This document shows, piece by piece, positions 8,299 to 17,482 of a stretch of DNA of 64,000 nucleotides; position 1 is the first letter of the stretch, and every line of letters begins with the position of its first letter. Source of the stretch: Xanthomonas sp. DAR 34887 (lineage in GTDB: Bacteria; Pseudomonadota; Gammaproteobacteria; Xanthomonadales; Xanthomonadaceae). Under the pieces are notes generated by a model. It saw nothing but the letters and a program-made list of their open reading frames with translations, was not told the DNA's origin and searched no databases. The stretch spans positions 2,147,001 to 2,211,000 of the forward strand of contig NZ_CP162490.1 in NCBI RefSeq assembly GCF_041245805.1. The letters are read 5' to 3'. The position numbers and the translations under genes were made by a program.

Positions 8299-9788
8299 GC
8301 GCGCTGCCGCGTGCCAAGCCGGCGCTGTCGTTCTGGCAGATCTGGAACATGTGCTTCGGCTTCCTCGGTATCCAGTTCGGCTTCGCGCTGCAGAACGCCA
8401 ACGCCAGCCGCATCTTCCAGACCCTGGGCGCGGACATGGAGCAGGTGCCGGGGCTGTGGATCGCCGCGCCGCTGACCGGGCTGATCGTGCAGCCGATCGT
8501 CGGCTATCTGTCCGATCGCACCTGGAACCGGTTCGGCCGGCGCCGTCCGTATTTCATGGTCGGCGCGCTGTTCACCACGCTGGCGCTGCTGGTGATGCCG
8601 AACGCGCCGGCGCTGTGGGTGGCGGCCGGCACGCTGTGGATCCTGGATGCGTCGATCAATATCTCGATGGAACCGTTCCGCGCCTTCGTCGGCGACCAGC
8701 TGCCGCAACGCCAGCGCGCCAGCGGCTATGCGATGCAGAGTTTCTTCATCGGCGTGGGCGCGGTGGTGGCGAGCATGCTGCCGTGGCTGCTGGCGCAGTG
8801 GGGCGTGAGCAATACCGCGGCGCCGCGGCATGTGCCGGACACGGTGCGCTATGCGTTCTATCTGGGCGGCGCGGTGCTGTTCCTTTCGATCGGCTGGACC
8901 GTGCTGCGGACACGCGAGTATCCGCCCGAGGCCCTGCACAGCTTCGACGACGCGCCGTCGTCGCACACTGCCGCATCCGCGTCGGCGCTGCCACGCGCCG
9001 ATGCCGCCGCGGCGACGTGGCTGGTACTCGGCCTGGCCGGCGCGGCGGCGATCGCCTGGAGCGGCGGCGACCGCATGCTGTATGTGCTGGCCGGCCTGTT
9101 CGCCGCCTATGGATTGCTGCGCTGGCTGGCGCCGCGGCTGCGGCCCGGGCACATGCTGGCCACGATCATGCACGACGTGCAGACGATGCCGCAGGCGATG
9201 CGGCGCCTGGCCTGGGTGCAGTTCTTCTCGTGGTTCGCGTTGTTCGCGATGTGGATCTACACCACCGCGGCGGTGACGCAGACGCATTACGGCGCCACCG
9301 ATACCGCCTCCGCGGCCTACAACGACGGCGCGAACTGGGTGGGGGTGCTGTTCGGCGCGTACAACGGCTTCGCCGCGCTGGCGGCGATCGCCATTCCGCT
9401 GCTGGTACGCGCGGTCGGCCTGCGCGTCAGCCATCTGATCAACCTGTGCCTGGGCGCGGCCGGCTTGCTGTCGTTCCTGTGGATCCGCGATCCGCAGTGG
9501 CTGCTGCTGTCGATGCTGGGCGTCGGCTTCGCCTGGGCGTCGATCCTGTCGCTGCCGTACGCCTTGCTGTCCGACAGCGTGCCGGCGGCGAAGATGGGCG
9601 TGTACATGGGCATCTTCAATTTCTTCATCGTGATCCCGCAGCTGGTCGCGGTCAGCGTGCTGGGCTTCGTGCTCACGCACTGGCTCGGCGGCCGCCCGCT
9701 GTACGCGCTGGGCATCGGCGGCGCCAGCCTGCTGGTGGCGGCGCTGTGCGTGCTGCGGGTTCCCGCCGAACACGGAGCAAGGCAATGA
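8295..9788 (+). CDS. MFS sugar:cation symporter, maltose/sucrose carrier type
   Basis: 497-residue inner-membrane carrier with about 12 hydrophobic segments. The early part (FGIQFGFALQNANASRIFQTLG) and the loop 2-3 signature DRTWNRFGRRRPYF match the group of plant and bacterial sucrose/maltose carriers. The start ATG at 8295 overlaps the preceding stop in ATGA, and its own stop overlaps the next start in the same way, so the three genes are translationally coupled. In the pathway it would move di- and oligosaccharides released by the periplasmic glycosidases into the cytoplasm. Substrate is inferred from neighbours. Confidence 0.88.
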   Translation: MSALPRAKPALSFWQIWNMCFGFLGIQFGFALQNANASRIFQTLGADMEQVPGLWIAAPLTGLIVQPIVGYLSDRTWNRFGRRRPYFMVGALFTTLALLVMPNAPALWVAAGTLWILDASINISMEPFRAFVGDQLPQRQRASGYAMQSFFIGVGAVVASMLPWLLAQWGVSNTAAPRHVPDTVRYAFYLGGAVLFLSIGWTVLRTREYPPEALHSFDDAPSSHTAASASALPRADAAAATWLVLGLAGAAAIAWSGGDRMLYVLAGLFAAYGLLRWLAPRLRPGHMLATIMHDVQTMPQAMRRLAWVQFFSWFALFAMWIYTTAAVTQTHYGATDTASAAYNDGANWVGVLFGAYNGFAALAAIAIPLLVRAVGLRVSHLINLCLGAAGLLSFLWIRDPQWLLLSMLGVGFAWASILSLPYALLSDSVPAAKMGVYMGIFNFFIVIPQLVAVSVLGFVLTHWLGGRPLYALGIGGASLLVAALCVLRVPAEHGARQ

Positions 9789-11464
9789 CGTATCGGATTT
9801 CGCTGCTGGCGCTGGCCTTGCTGGGCGCCGTCGTGCCGCCGGCGCGTGCGCAGGCCGCGGCGGAGTACTACGGCACGCTGGAGCCGTTCGCCAGCGAGGC
9901 GGTGTACTTCGTGGTCACCGACCGCTTCGTTAACGGCGATCCGGGCAACGATCACCGCGACCAGGGCGGCGCGCACCGCACCTTCGACATTCCGTTGCCG
10001 GCGCCGCCGGGCGAGAGCGACAACATCGGCTACCTGGGCGGCGACTTCAAGGGTGTGGTCGACAACGCCGGCTATATCCGCGGCCTGGGTTTCGGTGCGG
10101 TGTGGATCACGCCGATCGTCGACAATCCCGACGAAGCGTTCACCGGCGGCAAGCCGATCAGTTGGGGCAGCAACCTGAGCGACCGCGGCAAGACCGGCTA
10201 CCACGGCTATTGGGGCGTCAATTTCTACAAGCTGGACGAACACCTGCCCAGCCCGGGACTGGACTTCGCCGGTTTCACCCAGGCGATGCATGCGCAACAG
10301 CTGAAGGTGGTGCTGGACATCGTCGGCAACCATGGCTCGCCGGCGTACACGATGCCCAAGCGGCAGCCGATGTTCGGCCAGGTGTTCGATCGCGACGGCA
10401 AGCTCGTCGCCGATCACCAGAACCTGCCGCCGGCCAAGCTGGATCCGGTGCACAACCCGCTGCACGCGTTCTACAACACCGGCGGCAATCTGGCCGAACT
10501 GTCCGATTTCAACGAGCGCAATCCGGCGGTGATGGAGTACCTGGTCGGCGCCTATTCGCAATGGCTGGGGCAGGGTGCCGACGCCTTCCGCATCGACACC
10601 ATCGGCTGGATGCCGGACAGCTTCTGGCACGAGTTCGTGCGCCGCATCCGCGCGCAGCGGCCGGGCATGTTCATGTTCGGCGAAGCCTTCGACTACGACG
10701 CGCGCAAGATCGCCGGGCACACCTGGGCGCGCAATGCCGGGGTCAGCGTGCTGGATTTCCCGCTGAAGCAGGCGCTGGCCACGGTGTTCGGGCATGCGCG
10801 CGGCGGCTTCGAGCAATTGCAGGCGCCGCTCTACCTGGAGCGCGGCCCGTATGCGAATCCGTACGAGCTGATGACCTTCTACGACAACCACGACATGGCG
10901 CGGCTGGACGCCAGCGATGCCGGCTTCATCGATGCGCACAACTGGCTGTTCACGGCGCGCGGCATTCCGGTGATCTACTACGGCTCGGAAACCGGCTTCA
11001 TGCGCGGCCGCGCCGAGCACGCGGGCAATCGCAATTATTTCGGCCAGGAACGGGTGGATGCGGCGCCGCAGAGCGCGATCTTCGCGCCGTTGCAGCGCAT
11101 CGCGCTGCTGCGGCAACGCACGCCGGCGCTGCAGCGCGGACTGCAGCTCAACCTGCGCCTGTCCGGCGACGAGGCGGTGTTCTATCGCGTGTACCAACAC
11201 GCCGGCACGACCCAGACCGCGCTGGTCCTGCTCAACAAGGGCGATACGGCGAAGACGCTGGAGGTGCGCCGCTACCTGCAACCCGGCACCTGGCGCGATG
11301 GCTTCGACGGCAGCGCGGTCGAGGTCGCGGACGTGTTGCGGGCCGAAGTGCCGGCGCATGGGGTGCGCGTGTTCGTCTCCGATGCGCCGATCGTGCGCCA
11401 GGACCTGCGTGCGCGGCTGGGGTGGCTGATGGCGGCCAAGAATGGCGTGGAATCGCCGCAATAG
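9785..11464 (+). CDS. GH13-family alpha-amylase / cyclodextrin glucanotransferase-like enzyme, secreted
   Basis: 559 residues with a signal peptide (MTYRISLLALALLGAVVPPARA). The GH13 signatures are intact: YFVVTDRF at the first barrel strand, DIVGNHGS (region I), FRIDTIGW with nucleophile Asp271, MFGEAFDY with acid/base Glu300, and FYDNHDMARL with Asp370. A beta-rich C-terminal domain follows. Xanthomonas homologues are often named cyclomaltodextrin glucanotransferase, but the protein lacks the long C-terminal domains of classical CGTases, so a periplasmic amylase/cyclodextrinase role is equally possible. Last gene of the coupled plus-strand unit; a paired REP hairpin follows 22 bases after the stop. 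Confidence 0.9.
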   Translation: MTYRISLLALALLGAVVPPARAQAAAEYYGTLEPFASEAVYFVVTDRFVNGDPGNDHRDQGGAHRTFDIPLPAPPGESDNIGYLGGDFKGVVDNAGYIRGLGFGAVWITPIVDNPDEAFTGGKPISWGSNLSDRGKTGYHGYWGVNFYKLDEHLPSPGLDFAGFTQAMHAQQLKVVLDIVGNHGSPAYTMPKRQPMFGQVFDRDGKLVADHQNLPPAKLDPVHNPLHAFYNTGGNLAELSDFNERNPAVMEYLVGAYSQWLGQGADAFRIDTIGWMPDSFWHEFVRRIRAQRPGMFMFGEAFDYDARKIAGHTWARNAGVSVLDFPLKQALATVFGHARGGFEQLQAPLYLERGPYANPYELMTFYDNHDMARLDASDAGFIDAHNWLFTARGIPVIYYGSETGFMRGRAEHAGNRNYFGQERVDAAPQSAIFAPLQRIALLRQRTPALQRGLQLNLRLSGDEAVFYRVYQHAGTTQTALVLLNKGDTAKTLEVRRYLQPGTWRDGFDGSAVEVADVLRAEVPAHGVRVFVSDAPIVRQDLRARLGWLMAAKNGVESPQ

Positions 11465-11486
11465 CGTCTGCTTCTAACGCTTTTTT

Positions 11487-11556
11487 TGTAGGAGCGGCTT
11501 CAGCCGCGACCGCGCTTTACCGATAACGCACGGTCGCGGCTGAAGCCGCTCCTACA
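11487..11556. repeat. Head-to-head REP pair forming a long hairpin
   Basis: Copies at 11487-11510 (plus) and 11533-11556 (minus) face each other across 22 bases, giving a long, nearly perfect stem. It is preceded by seven T. It probably ends or protects the amylase transcript. Confidence 0.8.
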
Positions 11557-11585
11557 CCGGCCTATGGCGCGCAGGCTGGGTGCGC

Positions 11586-11668
11586 TGTGGGAGGGACTTC
11601 AGTCCCGACGGCGTGCGAAATCGGATGATGGGACGGCTCCGTTGATCGCGGCTGAAGCCGCTCCTACA
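11586..11668. repeat. Two further REP-type repeats, one divergent
   Basis: 11586-11609 is a variant (GTGGGAGGGACTTCAGTCCC) whose changes in the two stem arms compensate each other; 11645-11668 is a standard copy on the minus strand. They lie between the convergent amylase and PepSY genes. Confidence 0.7.
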
Positions 11669-11684
11669 GAAAGCGGGCGCTGTT

Positions 11685-13256
11685 TTATGCCGCTGCCGGC
11701 TGCGGTTCGGCCCAAACGCTGTTCGGTTCGCCATGCCGTGCGCGGCGCGCGGTCGCGCGCGCCAGCGCGGCGAAGCCCAGCGCCATCGCCAGGGCCATGC
11801 CGTCGACCCAGAACAACGGCCATTGTCCGGCGGCGGCGCTGGTCCACATCCACCAGCCGCTGGCCAGGCCGTGCGCCAGCGGGATCGCCGCGGTCACTGC
11901 GGCCGCGGTCCACAGCAGCTCGCGCGCGGCCTGCGCCGGCGCGCGCAGCGCCGCCCACAGCGCGCACAGCGCCCAGCTGCCGAAGCAGGTCCAGCGCATG
12001 CCGGTATCCACCGCGCCCGGCGCGGCCCGCTCCAGCACCTGTACCGCGACGAACGCCGCCGAGATCGCCACGCACAGGCCGATGCACACGCCGACCGTAG
12101 CCCGCGCCATGTTGATCTGCGCGCGGCCTTGCTGCGCCTGGCGGCGCTTGCGCCGCGACTCGATCCACAGCAGGTTGCCCGAATAGAACAGGAATGCGCC
12201 GCCGATGCCGAGCAGGAAATACAGCCATGGCACCAGCGCATTGCCGTACTCGCCGAAATGCAGCGCGTAGGCCGAGGTCAGCGTGGCGTGGTTGGCGTCG
12301 CGGCGGCCAGGCAGCTGGGTGGCGATCACCTTGCCGCTGGCCGCGTCCAGCGCCACCGTTCCGGTCGGCCCCAGCGTGCCGGACGATTCGCCGCTGATTT
12401 CCACCGTGGCGTTGCTGTCGCCAGCGTGCTGCAGCTTCATGTACACCGGCTCGAAATCGTGCAGGCCTTGCCGCTGGGCCTCGGCGACTGCGCGTGCGCG
12501 CCAGTCGGCCAGCGTGCCCAACGCTGCACGCGTGCCGCTGGCGCTGCGCACCGGCGCGGTGTCCATCGCCACCGGCACCGCGTCCTGCACCTTGCCGTCG
12601 AAGACCAGCGGATTCAGCGCCGCCATCAGCACCAGCGACAGGCACAGCACCGCGCCGGTCACCGCGAACATCAGGTGCAGCGGCAGGCTCAGCACCCCGA
12701 CCACGTTGTGCGCGTCCAGCCAGAACTGCTTGAGATTGCGGCCCGGGCGCAGCGCGAACAGGTCCTTGAGCAGCTTCGGCAGATGGATGATGACCCCGGA
12801 CACGATCGCCACCGCGTACAGCAGGCTGACGACGCCCATCAGATAGACGCCGGCCACCGGCAGGCCCAGCGTGTAGTGCAGTTCGTTGACCAGGGTGGCC
12901 AGGCCCGCCTGCGGCAGGTCCGGCCCGCCCTCCAGGTCGTCGAGCGTGGCCATCTGCCACACGCCTTCGGCATCGGGCCAGTAGATCAGCGCCTTGGGAA
13001 ATTCGCTGCTGGGGAACAGCATGCCGAGCATCGGCTTGGCCTGAGGATGCCGCGCCAAGGTCGCATCGAGCAGGCGCTGCGCATCGTCCACGCTCTGCAC
13101 CGGCACCACTTGCTGCGATTGCCAGCGGGGCAGGTCGTGGTGGAACACGGTGATCGCGCCGGCATAGAAGGCGACGAACAAGGCGAAGCCGGCGACCAGG
13201 CCCATCCAGGTATGCAACGCGGTGAAGGTGCGCAGCGTGGTGGCGTGCAGTTTCAT
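11685..13256 (-). CDS. PepSY-associated transmembrane protein, putative iron(-siderophore) reductase
   Basis: 523-residue inner-membrane protein. The N-terminus (LRTFTALHTWMGLVAGFALFVAFYAGAI) is typical of the PepSY-TM family found with siderophore receptors (FoxB/PiuB-like); a further membrane segment near residues 140-160, one after AHNVVGVLSLPLHL, and a C-terminal helical bundle follow. Conserved HxxxG-type histidines in the helices could hold haem. It is the last gene of DUF3325-DUF3649-PepSY and lies behind a Fur-box-like site, which supports a role in release or reduction of imported ferric siderophore. Function is inferred from family and context. Confidence 0.82.
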   Translation of the reverse strand: MKLHATTLRTFTALHTWMGLVAGFALFVAFYAGAITVFHHDLPRWQSQQVVPVQSVDDAQRLLDATLARHPQAKPMLGMLFPSSEFPKALIYWPDAEGVWQMATLDDLEGGPDLPQAGLATLVNELHYTLGLPVAGVYLMGVVSLLYAVAIVSGVIIHLPKLLKDLFALRPGRNLKQFWLDAHNVVGVLSLPLHLMFAVTGAVLCLSLVLMAALNPLVFDGKVQDAVPVAMDTAPVRSASGTRAALGTLADWRARAVAEAQRQGLHDFEPVYMKLQHAGDSNATVEISGESSGTLGPTGTVALDAASGKVIATQLPGRRDANHATLTSAYALHFGEYGNALVPWLYFLLGIGGAFLFYSGNLLWIESRRKRRQAQQGRAQINMARATVGVCIGLCVAISAAFVAVQVLERAAPGAVDTGMRWTCFGSWALCALWAALRAPAQAARELLWTAAAVTAAIPLAHGLASGWWMWTSAAAGQWPLFWVDGMALAMALGFAALARATARRARHGEPNSVWAEPQPAAA

Positions 13257-13266
13257 GCGGATGTCC

Positions 13267-13533
13267 TCATTGCGCCCAGCCCAAGGTCTTCAGCGCCCAC
13301 AGCAGGGCGAAGCCGGCCAGCGCCAGCGCGCTCAGCCAGCTCCAGGCGCGGTGCCCGCTGGCCAGGCAATAGGCGCCGATCGCCACGCCCACCCACAGCG
13401 GCACGAACGCGATCAGTGCGGGGACCAGCGCCTGCTGCCACGGCCCCGGCGGCAGCCAGCAGACCAGGCCGGTCAGCGCGGTGGCCAGGAAGAAGCCGGG
13501 AATCAGCGCGGCCAGTCCGCGGCTCCACATCAT
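13267..13533 (-). CDS. DUF3649-family small membrane protein of the iron operon
   Basis: 88 residues starting MMWSRGLAALIPGFFLATAL, with about three hydrophobic segments filling most of the protein. The start at 13533 overlaps the stop of the DUF3325 gene (ATGA) and the stop lies 10 bases before the PepSY gene. DUF3649 proteins recur beside DUF3325 and PepSY-TM genes in proteobacterial iron-uptake loci. Molecular function unknown. Confidence 0.75.
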   Translation of the reverse strand: MMWSRGLAALIPGFFLATALTGLVCWLPPGPWQQALVPALIAFVPLWVGVAIGAYCLASGHRAWSWLSALALAGFALLWALKTLGWAQ

Positions 13534-13829
13534 CGCGGCCGGCTCCGCACGCCGTGGTCGGACTCGCCGCGCAATGCGCCGAAGGTCGGGACCAGCATCA
13601 GCGCCAGCATCCAGGTGGCGAGCATCGCGCACAGCCCGGCACCGATGCCCAAGTGTGCGATCCATATCGCCAGCGAGGCACCGGCCAGCGCCAGGCCCAG
13701 CCAGGTGCCGAACCGGCGCAGGCGCCGCAGAGTGGCCAGGCGGCAGTTCGGCGAGCCGGCGTACAGGGCCAGCGCGGACAGCGCCGCACACACGGCGGCC
13801 AGGACGAACCCGGCAATGGTCGCGCTCAT
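13530..13829 (-). CDS. DUF3325-family small membrane protein of the iron operon
   Basis: 99 residues with three or so membrane segments (ATIAGFVLAAVCAALSALAL; LGLALAGASLAIWIAHLG; AMLATWMLALMLVPTFG). The chosen start, ATG 13829 (MSATIAG), sits at the first hydrophobic segment; five more residues are possible from 13844. It is the first gene of the three-gene unit and is overlapped by DUF3649. The family accompanies siderophore receptors, but no receptor gene is present here. Confidence 0.75.
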   Translation of the reverse strand: MSATIAGFVLAAVCAALSALALYAGSPNCRLATLRRLRRFGTWLGLALAGASLAIWIAHLGIGAGLCAMLATWMLALMLVPTFGALRGESDHGVRSRPR

Positions 13830-13977
13830 CGGGCGCCGAGCCACGCTGCCGATCGCGCCGCACTGCAGCCGGTGGCGGCTGCGCGCGGGAGGGCGGAGGT
13901 CGAGTGTGAAGCGGGGCAGGCAGGGGGCATCGGCATTCCAGGCGGCGCGCGGCCGCGGCGATCCGCGGCGCTCTCTC

Positions 13978-13996
13978 GCGGATGATAATCATTCTT
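13978..13996 (-). promoter_or_regulatory. Fur-box-like site before the DUF3325 operon
   Basis: TGATAATCATT at 13983-13993 matches the core of the 19-bp Fur consensus without a break; over the full 19 positions 14 match. It lies about 150 bases upstream of the first gene. Iron-dependent repression is inferred. Confidence 0.6.
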
Positions 13997-14085
13997 CTTT
14001 CTTAAGGAAAACGCGGCGGGTGCGCGTGAGCGTGGCGACGGTAAATGAATGGGCGTCTGCGGCCGCGTCCGCGGACCGGCCGGGA

Positions 14086-15171
14086 TCAGCTGCGCAGCGA
14101 AGAGCCGCGTAGCGCCAGCGTCACCGGCAGGGTGCGGCTGGCGACCGGTTGCCCGGCGATCTGCGCCAGCAGCGTCTCGACCAGCACCGCGCCGGCCAGC
14201 TTGGTGTCCTGCTGCACGGTCGACAGCGCCGGCGCCACGCAGGCGGCGATCGGAATGTCGTCGAAGCCGGCCAGGGCCACGTCTTCGGGCACGCGCAGGC
14301 CGTGTTCGCGCAAGGCCTTCAGCGCGCCGATCGCGATCAGGTCGCTGGCGGCGAACACCGCGTCGAAGCGTTCGCCGCCGCGCAGCAGCGCCAGCGCCGC
14401 TTCGTAGCCGGATTGCTCGGTGGTGATCGCATCCAGCTGCAGGCCGGGAACGAGGTCCGATCCGGCTGCGCGCAGCGCCTGGGCATGGCCGCGATAGCGC
14501 TCGAGGAATTCGGGGTAGTGGTTGGAGGCGTCGCCGAGGAAGGCGACGCGCCGGCAGCCTTGCGCCAGCAGGTGCGCGGTGATGTCGTGGCCGCCCTGGA
14601 AGTTGTCGCTGCCGATCGACACCCCCGGCTGCCCGGGCAGCACCGCGCCCCAGCGCACGAAATGGGTGCCTTGCTCGACCAGGTGCTGCAGCCGCTGCTG
14701 CGCCTGCAGATAGTCGCCATAGCCGAGCAGGATCAGGCCGTCGGCCTTCTGGCTGTCGCCGTAATCGGCGCGCCAGTTGTCCGACAACTGCTGGAACGAC
14801 ACCAGCAGGTCGTAGCCGTGGCGCGCGCAGGCGCGGGTGATCGAGCCCAGCATCGAGTGGAAGAACGGGTTGATCAGCGAGTCGTCGGTGGTCGGGTCTT
14901 CGAAGAACAGCAGCGCCAGCGTGCCGGCGTTGCGCAGGCGCAGGCTGGAGGCGTGCTTGTCGACCTTGTAGTTCAGCTCGTTGGCGATCGCCAGGATCTT
15001 GCGCCGGGTCTGCTCGTTGACCGCCGGGCTGCCGCGCAGTGCACGCGACACGGTGGGCTGCGATACGCCCGCCAGGTAGGCGATATCGAGCGATGTGGCC
15101 TTGCCTTTGATGACGGGCGCTCGCAGTGCAGGGAAACAGGCCGAAGCATGCCATGGCGTACGGGATAGCAC
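14086..15171 (-). CDS. LacI-family transcriptional regulator
   Basis: 361 residues. The HTH is at about residues 27-48 (SLDIAYLAGVSQPTVSRALR), followed by the hinge (ANELNYKVDKHASSLR) and a periplasmic-binding-protein-like sensor domain (LINPFFHSMLG, DGLILLG, FDAVFAASDLIAIGALKAL, VALAGFDDIPIA). The ATG at 15171 is the only good start, leaving about 20 residues before the HTH, longer than most LacI proteins; a GTG or TTG further in is possible. The palindromes at 3297 and 5933 are the sort of site such a protein binds, so it may be the maltodextrin regulator, although the iron operon separates it from its supposed targets. Confidence 0.85.
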   Translation of the reverse strand: MLSRTPWHASACFPALRAPVIKGKATSLDIAYLAGVSQPTVSRALRGSPAVNEQTRRKILAIANELNYKVDKHASSLRLRNAGTLALLFFEDPTTDDSLINPFFHSMLGSITRACARHGYDLLVSFQQLSDNWRADYGDSQKADGLILLGYGDYLQAQQRLQHLVEQGTHFVRWGAVLPGQPGVSIGSDNFQGGHDITAHLLAQGCRRVAFLGDASNHYPEFLERYRGHAQALRAAGSDLVPGLQLDAITTEQSGYEAALALLRGGERFDAVFAASDLIAIGALKALREHGLRVPEDVALAGFDDIPIAACVAPALSTVQQDTKLAGAVLVETLLAQIAGQPVASRTLPVTLALRGSSLRS

Positions 15172-15193
15172 TTGCTGCGGTGCAGCGTAGGCT

Positions 15194-15241
15194 CGGGATT
15201 CGGGATTCGGGATTCGGGATTCGGGATTCGGGATTCGGGAT
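15194..15241. repeat. Tandem heptamer (CGGGATT)n
   Basis: Six exact copies plus a partial seventh of CGGGATT, between the LacI gene and thrS. The same heptamer and its GGGGATT variant recur at 18274-18305, 20284-20392 and 44092-44197, always between genes. Confidence 0.85.
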
Positions 15242-15357
15242 GGCTGCGGACGTTGCCGTTGGGCAAATCCACAAGCCGGCCGAATTGGTTTACCATTCCA
15301 CGACTATTCAATGCGGAACTACGGGTGGCCCGCGGCAACGCCGGCCGAGCGTGCGAC

Positions 15358-15384
15358 ATGAGCACTACCATCGCCCCAGCATGA
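15358..15384 (+). CDS. Possible 8-codon leader peptide before thrS
   Basis: A short frame encoding MSTTIAPA, with two adjacent Thr codons, ends 24 bases before the hairpin at 15409. This resembles an attenuation leader, but two Thr codons are few and the ribosome site is weak. It may be chance. Confidence 0.2.
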   Translation: MSTTIAPA

Positions 15385-15408
15385 CCCCCCGTCCAAGGCT
15401 GTCCTAGC

Positions 15409-15432
15409 AGGCGCCCTTGTGGCGCCTTCTTT
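15409..15432 (+). terminator. Terminator- or attenuator-like hairpin in the thrS leader
   Basis: Stem AGGCGCC / GGCGCCT with loop CTTGT is followed by TCTTTGT. It lies 83 bases before thrS. It could end an upstream transcript or attenuate thrS. A similar hairpin follows infC at 18058-18075. Confidence 0.5.
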
Positions 15433-15514
15433 GTATCCCGCGTCCTGCGCCGCCGACGTCCGGCGCGCGGCGGGAAACGCCCGATCCGCCTCGCCTTCCT
15501 TCTTGCCGACTCCC

Positions 15515-17419
15515 ATGATCACGATCACGCTCCCCGACGGCAGCCGCCGCGAATTCGAACACCCCGTCAGCCCCATGGACGTGGCCCAGTCCATCGGCCC
15601 GGGCCTGGCCAAGGCGACCATCGCCGGCCAGGTCGACGGCCGCCTGGTCGATGCCAGCGATCTCATCGACCACGACGCCAGCCTGCGCCTGATCACCGCC
15701 AAGGACGAAGAGGGCGTGGAGATCATCCGCCACTCCTGCGCGCACCTGGTCGGGCATGCGGTCAAGCAGCTGTACCCCGAGGTCAAGATGGTGATCGGTC
15801 CGGTCATCGCCGAGGGCTTCTACTACGACATCTACAGCGAGCGCCCGTTCATCCCCGAGGACATGGCGGCGATCGAAAAGCGCATGCAGGAGCTGATCGC
15901 GCAGGACTACGACGTGGTCAAGAAGGTGACCCCGCGCGCCGAGGTGATCGAGCTGTTCCGCCAGCGCGGCGAGGACTACAAGCTGCGCCTGATCGAAGAC
16001 ATGGCCGACGACGTCACCGCGATGGGCCTGTACTACCACCAGGAATACGTGGACATGTGCCGCGGCCCGCACGTGCCGAACACGCGCTTTCTCAAGGCGT
16101 TCAAGCTGACCCGCATCTCCGGCGCCTACTGGCGCGGCGATGCCAAGAACGAGCAGCTGCAGCGCATCTACGGCACCGCCTGGGCCGACAAGAAGCAGCT
16201 GGACGCCTACATCCTGCGCATGGAGGAAGCGGACAAGCGCGACCACCGCAAGATCGGCAAGCAGCAGGGCCTGTTCCATCTGCAGGAAGAGGGTCCGGGC
16301 CTGGTGTTCTGGCATCCGAAGGGCTGGTCGATCTGGCAGGTGGTCGAGCAGTACATGCGCAAGGTGTACCGCGACAGCGGCTACGGCGAGGTGCGCTGCC
16401 CGCAGATCCTGGACGTATCGCTGTGGCAGAAATCCGGCCACTGGGACAACTACCAGGACAATATGTTCTTCACCGAGTCGGAGAAGCGCACCTACGCGGT
16501 CAAGCCGATGAACTGCCCGGGCCACGTGCAGGTGTTCAACCAGGGCCTGCACAGCTACCGCGACCTGCCGATCCGCTACGGCGAGTTCGGCGCCTGCCAC
16601 CGCAACGAGCCGTCCGGCGCGCTGCACGGCATCCTGCGCGTGCGCGGTTTCACCCAGGACGACGGCCACATCTTCTGTACCGAGCAGCAGATCGAGGCCG
16701 AGGTCACCGCGTTCCACCAGCAGGCGCTGAAGGTGTATGCCGACTTCGGGTTCGACGACATCCAGATCAAGATCGCGCTGCGCCCGGAAAAACGCCTGGG
16801 CGACGACGCGACCTGGGACAAGGCCGAGGCCGCGCTGCGCGCCGCGCTCGGCGCCTGCGGCGTGGAGTGGCAGGAACTGCCGGGCGAGGGCGCCTTCTAC
16901 GGCCCCAAGATCGAGTACCACCTGAAGGACGCCATCGGCCGCACCTGGCAGCTGGGCACGATGCAGGTCGACTTCATGATGCCCGGCCGCCTCGGCGCCG
17001 AGTACGTGGACGAGAACAGCCAGAAGCAGCACCCGGTCATGCTGCACCGGGCCATCGTCGGCTCGATGGAGCGGTTTATCGGCATCCTGATCGAACACCA
17101 TGCCGGCGCGTTCCCGGCCTGGCTGTCGCCGGTGCAGGCAATGGTGATGAACATCACCGATGCCCAGGCCGACTACGTAGACAGCGTGCGGAAACTCCTT
17201 GCAAATCAAGGCTTCCGCATTGAGGCCGATTTGCGGAACGAAAAAATCGGCTATAAGATTCGCGAACACACGCTGCAGCGGGTGCCTTACCTGCTGGTAG
17301 CGGGCGACCGCGAGAAGGAAAACGGCGCCATTGCAGTCCGCACGCGATCGGGGGAGGATTTGGGAACCATGTCGGTTGCCGCCTTCGCCGAACGGCTGCG
17401 TGGCGAGCAACTGGCGTAA
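15515..17419 (+). CDS. thrS: Threonyl-tRNA synthetase
   Basis: 634 residues, the usual length of bacterial ThrRS. It charges tRNA-Thr in the cytoplasm. Order: TGS domain (MITITLPDGSRREF), editing domain with HSCAHLVGHA from residue 73, class II core (GWSIWQVVEQYMR, MNCPGHVQVF, RYGEFGACHRNEPSG, MLHRAIVGSMERF) and a C-terminal anticodon-binding domain. The ATG at 15515 is chosen because the TGS domain starts there; the frame extends 32 codons upstream without homology. It heads the conserved thrS-infC-rpmI-rplT-pheST-ihfA block. Confidence 0.98.
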   Translation: MITITLPDGSRREFEHPVSPMDVAQSIGPGLAKATIAGQVDGRLVDASDLIDHDASLRLITAKDEEGVEIIRHSCAHLVGHAVKQLYPEVKMVIGPVIAEGFYYDIYSERPFIPEDMAAIEKRMQELIAQDYDVVKKVTPRAEVIELFRQRGEDYKLRLIEDMADDVTAMGLYYHQEYVDMCRGPHVPNTRFLKAFKLTRISGAYWRGDAKNEQLQRIYGTAWADKKQLDAYILRMEEADKRDHRKIGKQQGLFHLQEEGPGLVFWHPKGWSIWQVVEQYMRKVYRDSGYGEVRCPQILDVSLWQKSGHWDNYQDNMFFTESEKRTYAVKPMNCPGHVQVFNQGLHSYRDLPIRYGEFGACHRNEPSGALHGILRVRGFTQDDGHIFCTEQQIEAEVTAFHQQALKVYADFGFDDIQIKIALRPEKRLGDDATWDKAEAALRAALGACGVEWQELPGEGAFYGPKIEYHLKDAIGRTWQLGTMQVDFMMPGRLGAEYVDENSQKQHPVMLHRAIVGSMERFIGILIEHHAGAFPAWLSPVQAMVMNITDAQADYVDSVRKLLANQGFRIEADLRNEKIGYKIREHTLQRVPYLLVAGDREKENGAIAVRTRSGEDLGTMSVAAFAERLRGEQLA

Positions 17420-17482
17420 GACAACCCCGATGCGGGCGGAGCCTCCGCCCGCGTCGGTCCGATTCCCCTGGGAGATTGCAAC

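Noticed and set aside
15194..15241. Tandem heptamers as a CRISPR array
   Set aside because: The units are contiguous 7-mers without spacers, and no cas gene is nearby.
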